From Bacteroidales bacterium UBA4295 (GTDB lineage Bacteria > Bacteroidota > Bacteroidia > Bacteroidales > Paludibacteraceae): DNA of 42,304 nt. The notes beneath the pieces are model-generated. The model made no database searches. It was not told where the DNA came from and was given only the letters and a program-made list of their open reading frames with translations. Of the stretch, positions 25,289-34,400 are shown one piece after another; within the stretch, counting starts at the first letter, position 1, and every line of letters starts with the position of its first letter. The position numbers and the translations under genes are program-made. The stretch is from assembly GCA_002395805.1 (NCBI GenBank), contig DGVB01000006.1, forward strand, positions 1 to 42,304, in the 5' to 3' direction.

Positions 25289-25860
25289 CCGGCTTCGACG
25301 AGGTTGATGACGCGCTCGGTGATACGGTCCTTGTCCGTAGCGTCGTATTCTTCCTTGAGGTCATTGCGGAACAGTTTGGCGACGAACTGCCACCAGTTGG
25401 CAGCGGCTTTGCTTTTGTATTGCTTGATCAGTTCGTAACTCGTGCGGTCGGTCTCCCGGTCGAGGAGGATCATCAGCATCCGTCCCTGCGAAGCATACAT
25501 GCCGCGGAAGTCCTTTTCGTATTTCTTGAAGAGCTGCTTCTCGAACTTACGCCACCATTTCTTTTGCTCTTTCTTGTCCGGTATTTTTGCCAATTCGGCA
25601 TCGGCGTACGCCATGTCGGCGGAGATCATCTTGGCGTACGGCAGACATTTTTTCACGTCCCTCACGGTGCGCCAGTAGAACTTCTCCTGCTTCTTGTTCT
25701 TGAATTTCATGGGCGGATAGACCCACACCTCATGCAGCCACGCCATATACAAGGTGTCGCCGTTCTGGATCTTGATCATGCAGGAATCCACATAGTTATT
25801 GGCAGCGAACATATTCATGCTCACTGCCAATAAGACCGCTATGCTGAAAGACCGTTTCAC
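25279..25860 (-). CDS. Secreted DUF4294-family protein
   Basis: A 193-residue protein with an N-terminal signal peptide (KRSFSIAVLLAVSMNMFAA). Recognisable DUF4294 features are GDTLYMAWLHEVWVYPPMKFKNKKQ, a lysine/tryptophan-rich helical middle (WWRKFEKQLFKKYEKDF) and RMLMILLDRETDRTSYELIKQYKS. The family is found in Bacteroidota and has no known function. Its gene lies 57 bp downstream of proS on the same strand, separated by a 14-bp palindrome, and meets the MATE gene tail to tail. Confidence 0.82.
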   Translation of the reverse strand: MKRSFSIAVLLAVSMNMFAANNYVDSCMIKIQNGDTLYMAWLHEVWVYPPMKFKNKKQEKFYWRTVRDVKKCLPYAKMISADMAYADAELAKIPDKKEQKKWWRKFEKQLFKKYEKDFRGMYASQGRMLMILLDRETDRTSYELIKQYKSKAAANWWQFVAKLFRNDLKEEYDATDKDRITERVINLVEAGQL

Positions 25861-25886
25861 TATTAGATCACTGCGTTGTTAGACCG

Positions 25887-25900
25887 CTTTCAGCTGAAAG
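25887..25900. other. Perfect 14-bp palindrome between proS and the DUF4294 gene
   Basis: CTTTCAGCTGAAAG is its own reverse complement. It lies in the 57-bp gap, 17 bp after the proS stop and 27 bp before the DUF4294 start. It could be a dimeric-protein operator or a weak RNA hairpin. It has no T-run and so is not a clear terminator. Confidence 0.5.
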
Positions 25901-25917
25901 AACAAAGATTATGCCAA

Positions 25918-27408
25918 TTAGTAATTGAGGGCGAAGATGACTCTGCCGGCGGAGGGTTTGCCGGTGACCATACAGGTGCCCGGTTCGTTCTTATGTCCGG
26001 GCAGGTCAGCCATAGGAATGCAGCGGATGGTGGCTTTGGTCTCATCCTTGATACGCTGCTCGGTCTCTGCCGTTCCGTCCCAATGGGCGAGCAGGAAGCC
26101 TCCTTTCTTCAGCTCCTCTTTGAACTCGTCGTAGCTGTTCACCTCACGGGTGTTGGCGATACGGAAATCCAGCGCTTTCTGGAGCAGGTTTTTCTGGATC
26201 TCCTCCAGCAGGTTCTTCACGATCTCCACGATGCCGTCGATGGAAATGGTCTCTTTGGTCTGCGTGTCGCGGCGCGCAATCTCAATCGTACCGTTCTCCA
26301 GATCGCGACCGCCCATAGCCAGACGAACGGGCACACCTTTGAGCTCATAATCCGCGAACTTGTAGCCCGGCGTGTATTTCTCGTCGGTGTCCACTTTGAC
26401 GCGGATGCCGAGGGCTTTCAGTTCATCGGCAATCGGGTTCAGCTTGACGAGCAGTTTCTCCAGATCGTCCTGTTTCTTGAAGATCGGCACGATGACTACC
26501 TGGACCGGCGCCAGATGCGGCGGCAGGACGAGTCCGTTGTCATCGGAGTGGGTCATGATGAGCGCGCCCATCAGACGGGTCGAAACGCCCCAGGACGTAG
26601 CCCAAACGTATTCGTATTTGTTCTCCTTGTTGAGGAACTGCACGTCGAAGGATTTGGCGAAGTTCTGTCCCAGGAAGTGGCTTGTACCCGCCTGCAGCGC
26701 TTTGCCGTCCTGCATCATCGCCTCGATACAATAGGTGTTGAGCGCTCCTGCGAACCGCTCGTTCGGCGACTTGACACCTTTGACCACCGGAATAGCCATC
26801 ACGTTGGTAGCAAAATCCGCATATACATCCAGCATCTGGCGTGCATAGTCCTCCGCTTCCTCTTTGGTGGCATGGGCGGTGTGGCCCTCCTGCCAGAGGA
26901 ACTCCGCCGTGCGCAGGAACAGACGCGTACGCATCTCCCAGCGCATCACGTTGCACCACTGGTTGCAAAGGATAGGCAGGTCGCGGTAGGACGAGATCCA
27001 GTTCTTGTAGGTGCTCCAGATGATGGTCTCCGAGGTCGGACGGATGATGAGTTCTTCCTCCAACTTCGCCTGCGGATCGACCACCACACCCTTGCCGTTC
27101 GGGTCGTTCATCAGACGGTGGTGGGTTACTACAGCGCACTCTTTGGCGAAACCTTCCACGTGCTCCGCTTCGCGGCTTAAGAAGGATTTCGGAATCAGCA
27201 GCGGGAAATAGGCGTTCTTCACGCCTTTCTCTTTAAATCGGCGGTCAAGCTCCGCCTGAATGGTCTCCCAGATGGCGTAGCCGTACGGCTTGATCACCAT
27301 ACATCCGCGCACAGCGGATTGCTCCGCCAGATCCGCCTTTACCACCAGCTCGTTATACCATTTTGAATAGTCCTCGCTACGAGGAGTCAGTTTCTGAAAA
27401 TTAGCCAT
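25918..27408 (-). CDS. proS: Prolyl-tRNA synthetase, short archaeal/eukaryote-like (type 3)
   Basis: A 496-residue class II aminoacyl-tRNA synthetase charging tRNA-Pro. The start is placed at [10 protein letters not shown] (ATG at 27408), since the open frame further upstream is non-conserved. Catalytic-core motifs are [23 protein letters not shown] (split here as RPTSETI and YRDLP), [24 protein letters not shown] around motif 2, and a [10 protein letters not shown] segment. No editing insertion is present. There is an anticodon-binding domain, then a zinc-binding-like C-terminal domain ending in FALNY, the C-terminal tyrosine typical of this type. Expression should come from the divergent promoter at 27462-27492. 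Confidence 0.95.
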   Translation of the reverse strand: MANFQKLTPRSEDYSKWYNELVVKADLAEQSAVRGCMVIKPYGYAIWETIQAELDRRFKEKGVKNAYFPLLIPKSFLSREAEHVEGFAKECAVVTHHRLMNDPNGKGVVVDPQAKLEEELIIRPTSETIIWSTYKNWISSYRDLPILCNQWCNVMRWEMRTRLFLRTAEFLWQEGHTAHATKEEAEDYARQMLDVYADFATNVMAIPVVKGVKSPNERFAGALNTYCIEAMMQDGKALQAGTSHFLGQNFAKSFDVQFLNKENKYEYVWATSWGVSTRLMGALIMTHSDDNGLVLPPHLAPVQVVIVPIFKKQDDLEKLLVKLNPIADELKALGIRVKVDTDEKYTPGYKFADYELKGVPVRLAMGGRDLENGTIEIARRDTQTKETISIDGIVEIVKNLLEEIQKNLLQKALDFRIANTREVNSYDEFKEELKKGGFLLAHWDGTAETEQRIKDETKATIRCIPMADLPGHKNEPGTCMVTGKPSAGRVIFALNY

Positions 27409-27415
27409 ATATAAA

Positions 27416-27444
27416 TTTACGATTTTACGATTTACGATGAACGA
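27416..27444. repeat. Degenerate 7-bp repeat (TTTACGA) in the proS leader
   Basis: TTTACGA, TTTTACGA, TTTACGA and TGAACGA follow in tandem, 8-36 bp upstream of the proS start. The unit differs in one base from ATTACGA, the heptamer repeated eight times at 41663-41718. Confidence 0.65.
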
Positions 27445-27461
27445 TTTTGATAAAGCGTGTG

Positions 27462-27492
27462 CAAAGGTACTGCTTTTTTTTGAAATATACAA
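27462..27492 (-). promoter_or_regulatory. Promoter of proS (Bacteroidetes type)
   Basis: On the minus strand TTG (complement of 27490-27492) is followed after exactly 20 bp by TACCTTTG (complement of 27462-27469). The spacer contains an A8 run followed by GCAG, as at 73-103. The leader to the proS ATG is about 50 nt and includes the TTTACGA repeats. Confidence 0.82.
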
Positions 27493-27499
27493 AAAAAAC

Positions 27500-27530
27500 T
27501 TGCATATATGCAAAAAAAGCAGTACTTTTG
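27500..27530 (+). promoter_or_regulatory. Promoter of the DUF4832 gene group (Bacteroidetes type)
   Basis: TTG at 27500-27502 is followed after 20 bp by TACTTTTG at 27523-27530. The spacer has an A7 run and GCAG. Its -33 element is 8 bp from that of the divergent proS promoter, so the two polymerase sites nearly touch. Confidence 0.82.
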
Positions 27531-27558
27531 CATTCATAAACTGCAAAATACAATTCAT

Positions 27559-29088
27559 ATGAAAAAGATTCTCTTCTTAGCAGGCTTACTCACTGCCACT
27601 TTTATCTCACTAAGTGCCGCTCATGTGACGTACGTAGCAGATAACAAAACCATCTTCAAAAATCCTGAGCGTGGTTTTACGGAAGAATTGAATGGTAAAG
27701 TATCGGTAAGTAGTCCCTATCGAATCAAAAACCATATCGATAGCAACTGGGGCAAGAATGACAAGATGACGATGCCGGTAGTGCTGTATAACTTTGGTAA
27801 TTTCAAGAGTCAAGACTTACCGGACGCTATTCTTGATGGCTTTGACGAGGATATGGCGGTATTGCGTTCAATGGGTTTGAAGTGCGTGCTGCGGTTCGCT
27901 TATACGGAGCGCGAGAGCGACAAGGTGGATGCTACGCCGGAAAGGGTACACCGCCATCTGGAGCAGTTGAAGCCGTATCTGGCAGCCAACGAGGATGTGA
28001 TTTATGTGCTGGAAGCCGGTTTTGTAGGCGTTTGGGGCGAATGGTATTATTCCACCAACTACGGTAACGAGACCCAGCATGTGACCGCCAACCGGCGCAA
28101 GATCATCGAGTATCTCTTTGAGAACACCCCTGCGGATATGTTTATCCTCTTCCGCTATCCAATGATCCAACAGGAATATCTGCATGACACGAATCCGCTG
28201 ACAGCGGCAGAGGGCTTCAGCGGCAGTCAGAAAGCGCGCATGGGATGTCATAACGATGCCTTCTTGCATGACTGGGGTAATATGGGTACGTATGCCAGCG
28301 ATGACAAGAGCGACGACCCGAAGGTGCGTCAGTACGTAGCTACGCAATGTCTCTATACCCCGAACGGCGGCGAGACGAATATAGATGATGACGATGCGTT
28401 AGCAGAGCGCCGCTATAGCCAAGCTCCTTCGGAAATGGCTACTTACCACTGGTCGTTCTGCGGCTCTACCTACGCTATGCCGGTGATACGCAGATGGCGT
28501 AACAGCGGTCTTTTCGACACGCTCAACGTCTATATGGGATATCGTTATAACCTGCACTCTGCGCAGTTCTCCGACCAAGCTGCTCCGGGCGGCAAGGCTA
28601 ACGTGGTGATCTCCATCCGCAATGTCGGCTACGCTCCGCTCTACAACGCCCGCACGGCGTATATCGTACTGAAAAACGATAACAAGACTTATGCCCTTCC
28701 GCTGCAAGCTGACCCGCGTCGCTGGCTACCGAACGGCGCATGGAGTCTTATCCGTGAGCAGGTGGACATTCCTGCTAATGTAGCGGAAGGAATATACCAC
28801 CTTTATCTTTGGATGCCGGATCAGCATGAGTCGATCAAGAATGACTCACGGTATGCCATCCGGTTCGGCAATGTCAATGTATGGGACCAGAATACCGGCT
28901 ATAACGACCTCGGTGCCACAATCACTATTTCCAATAGTGCGCCGCAGGACCCGGGAGTACTGCCGGAAGGAAACCTCTCCCCATCCCTCCCCTCAAGGGA
29001 GGGTGTCAAAGTGGTGGAAGACGGTCAGGTGCTTGTTCTGTCGCAGGATGGCGCAAAATATACGGTAACAGGAAAAAAGATTAAATAA
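27559..29088 (+). CDS. Secreted DUF4874/DUF4832 protein, putative carbohydrate-active
   Basis: A 509-residue protein. The start at 27559 gives a signal peptide ([21 protein letters not shown]). Residues about 25-190 match the DUF4874 style ([42 protein letters not shown]) with a TIM-barrel-like pattern. Residues about 200-460 match DUF4832 ([27 protein letters not shown]). A C-terminal tail of the form [23 protein letters not shown] is shared with the two beta-helix proteins and probably acts in secretion or sorting. A palindromic repeat contributes the peptide SLPSREG just before that tail. The stop overlaps the HAD start by one base. The substrate is unknown. Confidence 0.8.
   Translation: MKKILFLAGLLTATFISLSAAHVTYVADNKTIFKNPERGFTEELNGKVSVSSPYRIKNHIDSNWGKNDKMTMPVVLYNFGNFKSQDLPDAILDGFDEDMAVLRSMGLKCVLRFAYTERESDKVDATPERVHRHLEQLKPYLAANEDVIYVLEAGFVGVWGEWYYSTNYGNETQHVTANRRKIIEYLFENTPADMFILFRYPMIQQEYLHDTNPLTAAEGFSGSQKARMGCHNDAFLHDWGNMGTYASDDKSDDPKVRQYVATQCLYTPNGGETNIDDDDALAERRYSQAPSEMATYHWSFCGSTYAMPVIRRWRNSGLFDTLNVYMGYRYNLHSAQFSDQAAPGGKANVVISIRNVGYAPLYNARTAYIVLKNDNKTYALPLQADPRRWLPNGAWSLIREQVDIPANVAEGIYHLYLWMPDQHESIKNDSRYAIRFGNVNVWDQNTGYNDLGATITISNSAPQDPGVLPEGNLSPSLPSREGVKVVEDGQVLVLSQDGAKYTVTGKKIK
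28985..29003 (+). repeat. Short palindromic element inserted in frame (copy 1)
   Basis: CCCTCCC (28985-28991), 5-bp loop, GGGAGGG (28997-29003). It encodes the segment S-L-P-S-R-E-G between the folded domain and the C-terminal tail. A second copy with the same stem, loop length and reading frame is in the SIS gene (39475-39493). Confidence 0.75.
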
Positions 29089-29711
29089 TGTATAACACGA
29101 TTGTTTTTGATTTAGGCGGCGTCATCATCAATCTGGACGTGCCGCGATGCGTCAGTAATTTCAAACGCCTGATGCCGGAGGAGAATATACGCAATATCCT
29201 CGGCATTGACGATGAAGGAGAAGGAGTGGTGGCGGTAAGCGCCGCTACGAAGCAGTTGATGCACGACTATGAGTACGGCAATATCAGTACTGACGAGTTC
29301 CTGACGACGCTGCAGGAGTACTGCTTTGAGGGAACGACGATAGAGCAGATCCGGGCCGCATGGCTGAGTATGCTGGATACGTTGCCGCAGGAGCGGCTCG
29401 ACTATATCGCTTCGCTGCGGCAGAAAGGTTTCCGCACGATTCTACTCTCCAATTCCAATGAACTGCATTGGGATCCGATATGGGCGCAATACCGTTTGGG
29501 TGAGTATTTCGATGCCGTCTTCGCTTCCCACTACCTGCATATGGCGAAACCGAACAAGGAGATCTTCGACCATGTGGTACGTGAGGCGAAGGTGAAGGCA
29601 GAGAAGACCGTCTACGTCGATGACCTGGAGAAGAACCGCAAAGCGGGAGAGCTATTCGCCGGCTGGCGCACTGTTCCCTCCATCGAAGAACTAAAACCCC
29701 TAATCCCCTAA
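29088..29711 (+). CDS. HAD-superfamily hydrolase (subfamily IA, YihX-like phosphatase)
   Basis: A 207-residue cytosolic phosphatase. HAD motif I is IVFDLGGVIIN with nucleophile D8. The second aspartate is replaced by glycine, as in the YihX group. Motif II is LLSNSNE (S121), motif III is K154 in MAKPNKEIF, and motif IV is VYVDDLEKN (D178, D179). YihX-type enzymes dephosphorylate sugar phosphates such as glucose-1-phosphate. The neighbouring sugar kinase supports a role in hexose-phosphate metabolism. It overlaps the upstream gene by one base, and an 8-bp repeat begins at its 3' end. Confidence 0.88.
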   Translation: MYNTIVFDLGGVIINLDVPRCVSNFKRLMPEENIRNILGIDDEGEGVVAVSAATKQLMHDYEYGNISTDEFLTTLQEYCFEGTTIEQIRAAWLSMLDTLPQERLDYIASLRQKGFRTILLSNSNELHWDPIWAQYRLGEYFDAVFASHYLHMAKPNKEIFDHVVREAKVKAEKTVYVDDLEKNRKAGELFAGWRTVPSIEELKPLIP

Positions 29712-29727
29712 CCCTTTAACCCTTTAT
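29696..29727 (+). repeat. 8-bp tandem repeat spanning a stop and a start codon
   Basis: Four units of the form MCCCYWAA (ending CCCTTTAA, CCCTTTAT) run through the HAD-kinase junction. The HAD stop (29709-29711) is inside the second unit, and the kinase ATG (29726-29728) begins in the last. Confidence 0.6.
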
Positions 29728-30832
29728 GAACGAAATACTAAAACATTTTGCAATTTGGAATGAAGTAGCAGAGCCGCAGCCGCTGCGGATCGGTTTTATC
29801 AATGATTCGTATGTTGTACCGGCAAAGCGAGTAGGAGAGACTTCCTATTGTCTCCAGCGCATCAACCATAATATCTTTAAAGATGTGGAAGGTCTGATGC
29901 GTAATATTGAAATTGTCACTTCTCATATTCGCGAGAAACTCCTTATTGGCCGCGAAGAAAATATCGAACGCAAAGTGCTGCATCTCATTCCCACCAAAGA
30001 GGGAAAACTGTTCTACAAGAGTCCGGAGGGCAATTACTGGCGGTTGTATGTGTTGGTAGAACCGGCTACATCGCAGGAGAAAGTGACACCCAAAGCAGCC
30101 GAACTGACAGGCGAAGCCTTCGGTCGGTTCCAATGCCAGTTGGCGGATCTGCCATTCAATGCGTTGTGCGAGTCGATACCTAATTTCCATAACATGGAGT
30201 TCCGCTTGCAGCAGTTGGATGAAGCGATAAAGGATGTACAAGGGGACGATGTACAAGGAACAAAGGAGGTTAGACGGAAACGTCTGGAGGCATGTAAGGA
30301 TATCGTTGAGTGGATTGATAAGAGAAGGCAGATGATGTGTCTGGCGGAGATACTATTCCGCGAAGGTAAATTGCGGAAGCATATTAATCACTGCGATACC
30401 AAGGTTAACAACGTGCTCTTCGACGAAGCGGGAAGGCCGATCTGTATCGTCGATCTGGATACGGTGATGCCGGGATTCGTCTTCTCCGATTTCGGTGATT
30501 TCATGCGTACAGCTGCAAATACCGGTGCGGAAGATGACCCGAATCTCGATAATATCCATGTGGACCTGGAGATCTTCGAGGCCTATACGAAAGGGTATCT
30601 GAAAGAAGCGACATTCCTTACTCCCCTCGAGAAAGAACTGCTACCGTACGGATGCCGGTTGCTGAGTTACATGCAGACCGTTCGGTTCTTTACCGACTAT
30701 CTCAACGGCGATACGTATTATAAGATCGCGTATCCGGAGCATAATCTGGTAAGGACCAAAGCGCAGCTGCGGCTCGTAGAGGAACAAGAGAAAGCGGAAG
30801 AGCAAATGCGGAGCATAATAGCTCGTTTGTAG
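29726..30832 (+). CDS. Phosphotransferase of the aminoglycoside-kinase fold, NahK-like (N-acetylhexosamine 1-kinase)
   Basis: A 368-residue kinase. An N-terminal lobe has GFINDSYVV (23-31) as glycine loop and YCLQRINH with the ATP-contacting lysine-region equivalent. The catalytic loop HCDTKVNNVLFD carries H222, D224 and N229, and IVDLDTVMPG carries the metal-binding D243. These match N-acetylhexosamine 1-kinases, which make GlcNAc-1-P or GalNAc-1-P. A role in hexosamine salvage is therefore inferred, and choline or homoserine kinases are more distant options. Residues 171-178 (VQGDDVQG) come from a DNA repeat. It is flanked by short tandem repeats at both ends. Confidence 0.78.
   Translation: MNEILKHFAIWNEVAEPQPLRIGFINDSYVVPAKRVGETSYCLQRINHNIFKDVEGLMRNIEIVTSHIREKLLIGREENIERKVLHLIPTKEGKLFYKSPEGNYWRLYVLVEPATSQEKVTPKAAELTGEAFGRFQCQLADLPFNALCESIPNFHNMEFRLQQLDEAIKDVQGDDVQGTKEVRRKRLEACKDIVEWIDKRRQMMCLAEILFREGKLRKHINHCDTKVNNVLFDEAGRPICIVDLDTVMPGFVFSDFGDFMRTAANTGAEDDPNLDNIHVDLEIFEAYTKGYLKEATFLTPLEKELLPYGCRLLSYMQTVRFFTDYLNGDTYYKIAYPEHNLVRTKAQLRLVEEQEKAEEQMRSIIARL
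30233..30266 (+). repeat. 15-bp direct duplication in the kinase gene, related to the MMPL repeat
   Basis: GATGTACAAG at 30233-30242 recurs at 30248-30257 (offset 15 bp, in frame), followed by GAACAAAGG. Its reverse complement is built of CCTTTGT, CCTTGTAC and GTACATC, the same words that make up the 7-bp array at 21998-22067. Confidence 0.6.
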
Positions 30833-30845
30833 TTTGTAGTTTATG
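30825..30845 (+). repeat. Three 7-bp units spanning the kinase stop and the next start codon
   Basis: GTTTGTA, GTTTGTA, GTTTATG. The kinase stop TAG (30830-30832) spans units one and two, and the next gene's ATG (30843-30845) ends unit three. Confidence 0.7.
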
Positions 30846-31412
30846 ATATACGCGATAGACAAAGTTAATTGGCCGGCGGAGTTTCCAGAGAAGCCGGAGA
30901 CGACGGTAGAAGTGAGTAATGACCATGAGGCGTTGTATTTGCATTTTCATGTAAAGGGCGAGCAGTTAAGAGCCGTAACGACGGAAGATCAGGGTCCGGT
31001 TTGGGAAGATAGTTGCGTAGAGTTCTTCTGCCAAGTGCCGGGAGAGAAGTATTATTGCAATTTCGAGACCAATTGTATCGGTGCCATGGTTGGTTCGCGG
31101 CGAAAGGGCAGAGCAGAAGATGTTGTGCCGTTTTCTGCCGATGAAATGGGAAGAATTGAGAGGAAGTGTACTTTTCCAAGAGAGGCTTTTGACGAGAAAG
31201 ACGGAGTTTTTGAATGGGATGTGGAACTACGAATCCCGCTGGATTTGATATTCAGAGAGACGAAACCTGTTTTCCCGCAAGTGCTGAAAGTCAATTTCTA
31301 CAAATGTGCCGATAAGACGGAGAGGCCGCATTATGTAAGTTGGCAGCCGATACAGCTGCCAACTCCCAATTTCCATTGCCCCGAGTTTTTCGGGGAGATT
31401 GTATTGGAATAA
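30843..31412 (+). CDS. CBM9-like carbohydrate-binding protein
   Basis: A 189-residue protein without signal peptide. The pattern fits the CBM9-like (DOMON/CBM9_2) fold: EALYLHFHVKGEQL, the VWEDSCVEFFCQVPGEKYY strand pair with a conserved W-x-D-x-x-x-E-x-F, EWDVELRIPLDLI, and FYKCADKTERPHYVSWQPI near the C-terminus. Such domains usually bind oligosaccharides in secreted enzymes, but stand-alone cytosolic-looking copies exist in Bacteroidales. Its start lies in a 7-bp repeat, and its stop abuts the convergent gene with no gap. The role is unknown. Confidence 0.75.
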   Translation: MIYAIDKVNWPAEFPEKPETTVEVSNDHEALYLHFHVKGEQLRAVTTEDQGPVWEDSCVEFFCQVPGEKYYCNFETNCIGAMVGSRRKGRAEDVVPFSADEMGRIERKCTFPREAFDEKDGVFEWDVELRIPLDLIFRETKPVFPQVLKVNFYKCADKTERPHYVSWQPIQLPTPNFHCPEFFGEIVLE

Positions 31413-34400
31413 TTACTTATTTTCTTCCACGTGCTGTCCCAGTACCGAATAAGTTCCGGCAGCATGGTGAATGTAAAGATGGCCGTTAAGAAGGAATTTC
31501 TGAGCATCAGAGGTTCCTTCTATATTATCTATACCGGTATTGTCAATCACATTCTCCGAAATCCACTGTGCGCCTGTCTCCGGAGCAGACCAGTTATTGA
31601 GATCATCTGCTGCAAAAGCACCGTAGTAATATACTTGTCCTACAACAGCTGAAGCATCGTCGCATGTTTCTGCCGTTCCCCGGTATATCTCTACTCCGTC
31701 AGCCGGAGAAGTCGGAAACGCATTATCCTTGCGCACGATTACCGTTTGGGCATAATCCGGAGCAGGATAGATATCTCCGCTGAGATGCAAGTCATCCAGA
31801 TAGAAAGTTCCGTTCACGGCACTGCCGGTTGAGACACCGAATGAGATGCGAACAATGCCTTCCAGCCGATTCTTTTCGTCGGTATTGCTGTACCAATCAA
31901 ATGATTGCAGGGTTCGTAAGTCCAGCGTGATGTCTTCCCATGTATTCTTAGCCAATGTGATTTTTTCGGTGTACCACCAGTCTTCATGTCCGGCAGACAT
32001 GTTCTTGCACACGATACGCAGAGCAGTGGACGTGCCGTTTCCTTTGAGGCGAAAGGAGAGGATCGGAGTCTGGCTCATATCTACGGTTTCATCAAACACG
32101 TAGTCTGCTGAAGCGGTCGCCCAAGCCTTGGAGATGTTATAATCACATTTGAGTGCTCCTTCACTAACGCTGAGTGCCATCGTAGCGCCGTCTTCTCCTT
32201 CGTTCGTCATCTTATCCTGCCCATTGCTAAAATCGGTCAGCAGGTTATCGAGATGAATGAGATAAGTAGGATTGAGCCAGTAGAGGCGGTATTGTCCGCT
32301 ATTGATTCTACCCGTCAACTCAGATGGAGCAGGCGGAGGAGTGACATCTTCCAAGAGGTTAACCACTGCCGGTCTATTGCCCATATACGATTTTCCTCCG
32401 GAAGTGATGACTGCATAGATATAATACTTGCCCTTCGGATTGATATTCCGTGTGTGCCACATATATTTCTCTGCTTTGTTGTCCAGACCGGTAACGATAG
32501 GAGTCATTCCTTCGACACTGGTTGCATTATCGGTTTGCGAGTAATAGAACGAAACGGTAGCATCTCCCACCGGATCGAAGGTAAACCAACGAAGCAAAAT
32601 AGAGTCTTCTACACTTACTTCCTGTGCCGGTACGGTAAAGTTAACAGCAGGGTTGATAACTTCTCCGTTCAGCAAGAAATCGTAGTTATAGAAAGGATTA
32701 CCTACAGAGTCATATGCAGTCAGGTAGATATGCGAAGCATCGGCAGCCATGTCGAAGGTAGAGAAGCAGGATACTTGCTTGTAGAACATGGAGTATTTGA
32801 AGTCTTTGAGTTGTTTCTGCTGTGCATAGTTGGCATCTCTTCCGCATCCCGGGCGAACATAATGCACACCGTCTTTATAGAGATGCTCGAACGAGTGGTC
32901 ATCGCCTGAAAGAGAGATGATATGTTTGCCTTGCGCCGCATATTTTTCGAAAAGCGTACCCATCTGTCGCGGTTCGTCTGCCCATTGACCGTGATAGCCG
33001 GTAGTATGAACACCTACGTGATGGCAGATGAGGATCCACGGACGATCACATACATTGAGAATAGAGTCTGCCCACTTATACTGTTTGCTACCGGGAAGGA
33101 ATTCCGGAGAAGAAGGATCGCCGTTGATATTCAAAATAATTACATCCGCATTACCATAAACGAAATGGAAGTATGATTCTCCTCGCGGATCGATGGTGTC
33201 TCCTTCAGGCGCGCCTTCATGGCTAAACTGGTGGAAATAGTCATAGAACGAAGACCAACGATAGGTGAACGGATCACCTGTCTCATGGTTACCCGGCGAA
33301 GACATACAAGGCACTTGGCTTAAGAATTGTGCACCCGGAGTGAAATAATAGTTATTCCAATTCCGGTCATCTCCTTTACTGGAAACAAAATCGCCGTTCA
33401 TGAGTGCAATGTCGCAGTTGAGATTACAGATGAAATCCTGCATGTTCGACCAGTTATTCCGCGCATTGCCGTGAATATCACTGATGGAGAAGATTCGATA
33501 AGCCGTTCCTTGTTCCGGAGCAGTCTTGGTCCAACTGATTTTCGGATAACGGCGATTAGCGTTCTTTCCGACTGTGAAATAATAGCGTGTGTTAGGTTGC
33601 AAATTCGGCAATGTAACGACATGCACATATCCTTCGTCAGCTACTACCCAACCATCGCTGGTAGCAATTTGCATATTGAGGTTTGTAGAGTCTGTTCCGT
33701 AGTAAACCAATGCCTCTGTCGGTTCAGCCTCTTCAGACATCTGCCAGAGGACCTTGACGGAATGAGTCGTCGGAGCCATAGAATAGGGCTTTTTGTACGG
33801 GTCATACGGATCATTGTCATTGTTATATGGTTCTGTCGAAACGCCCCAACGCGGGTCTCCGAGATTAGAACCATCTGTAGCTGCAGCCACAGCAGAGCTG
33901 TTTGCTGCCAATTGGAAATTGCCGTTCGCCGGATCGACGAAATACGGATTACGGTTAACGCAATTAGTCTGAGTAGCGCCGGTAGACAGTTTGACCGGAG
34001 CTAACCATGTGAGGCAGTTTTCGATATGCGATTCACTACCATACAATGCGAAACTTACTCCTCCGGCAACTTCGTTAGCGTTCATGAAAATGCAATTGGT
34101 TACATGACTTCCTCCAATATTAGCCAAATAAACGCCTCGCGTATCTGTCGTGTTATAGAACGTGCAATGGTCCACTTCGCAAACACCTTGCAGAGGTATA
34201 ACTGCATTCTCATCACCTGAATGCAAGTATATTATACGTCCGGTTCCATTGGCACCGCCATCAAACGTGCTATTACGAACAATCAGGTTTCCTAATTGAT
34301 TTGGGGTTTTTGTCGCAGCGATACCGCGAGCCGTATTTGCAGCATCTGAACCCATAAGGAACATGCAGTTATCAACGGTAAGATAGTTAACATACGGATT

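Noticed and set aside
25876..27180. Plus-strand open frame of 434 codons opposite proS
   Set aside because: Antisense shadow of an unmistakable ProS. No own domain.
31379..31395. CCCCGA/TCGGGG hairpin at the end of the CBM9-like gene as terminator
   Set aside because: It lies inside the coding region and is not followed by a T-run.
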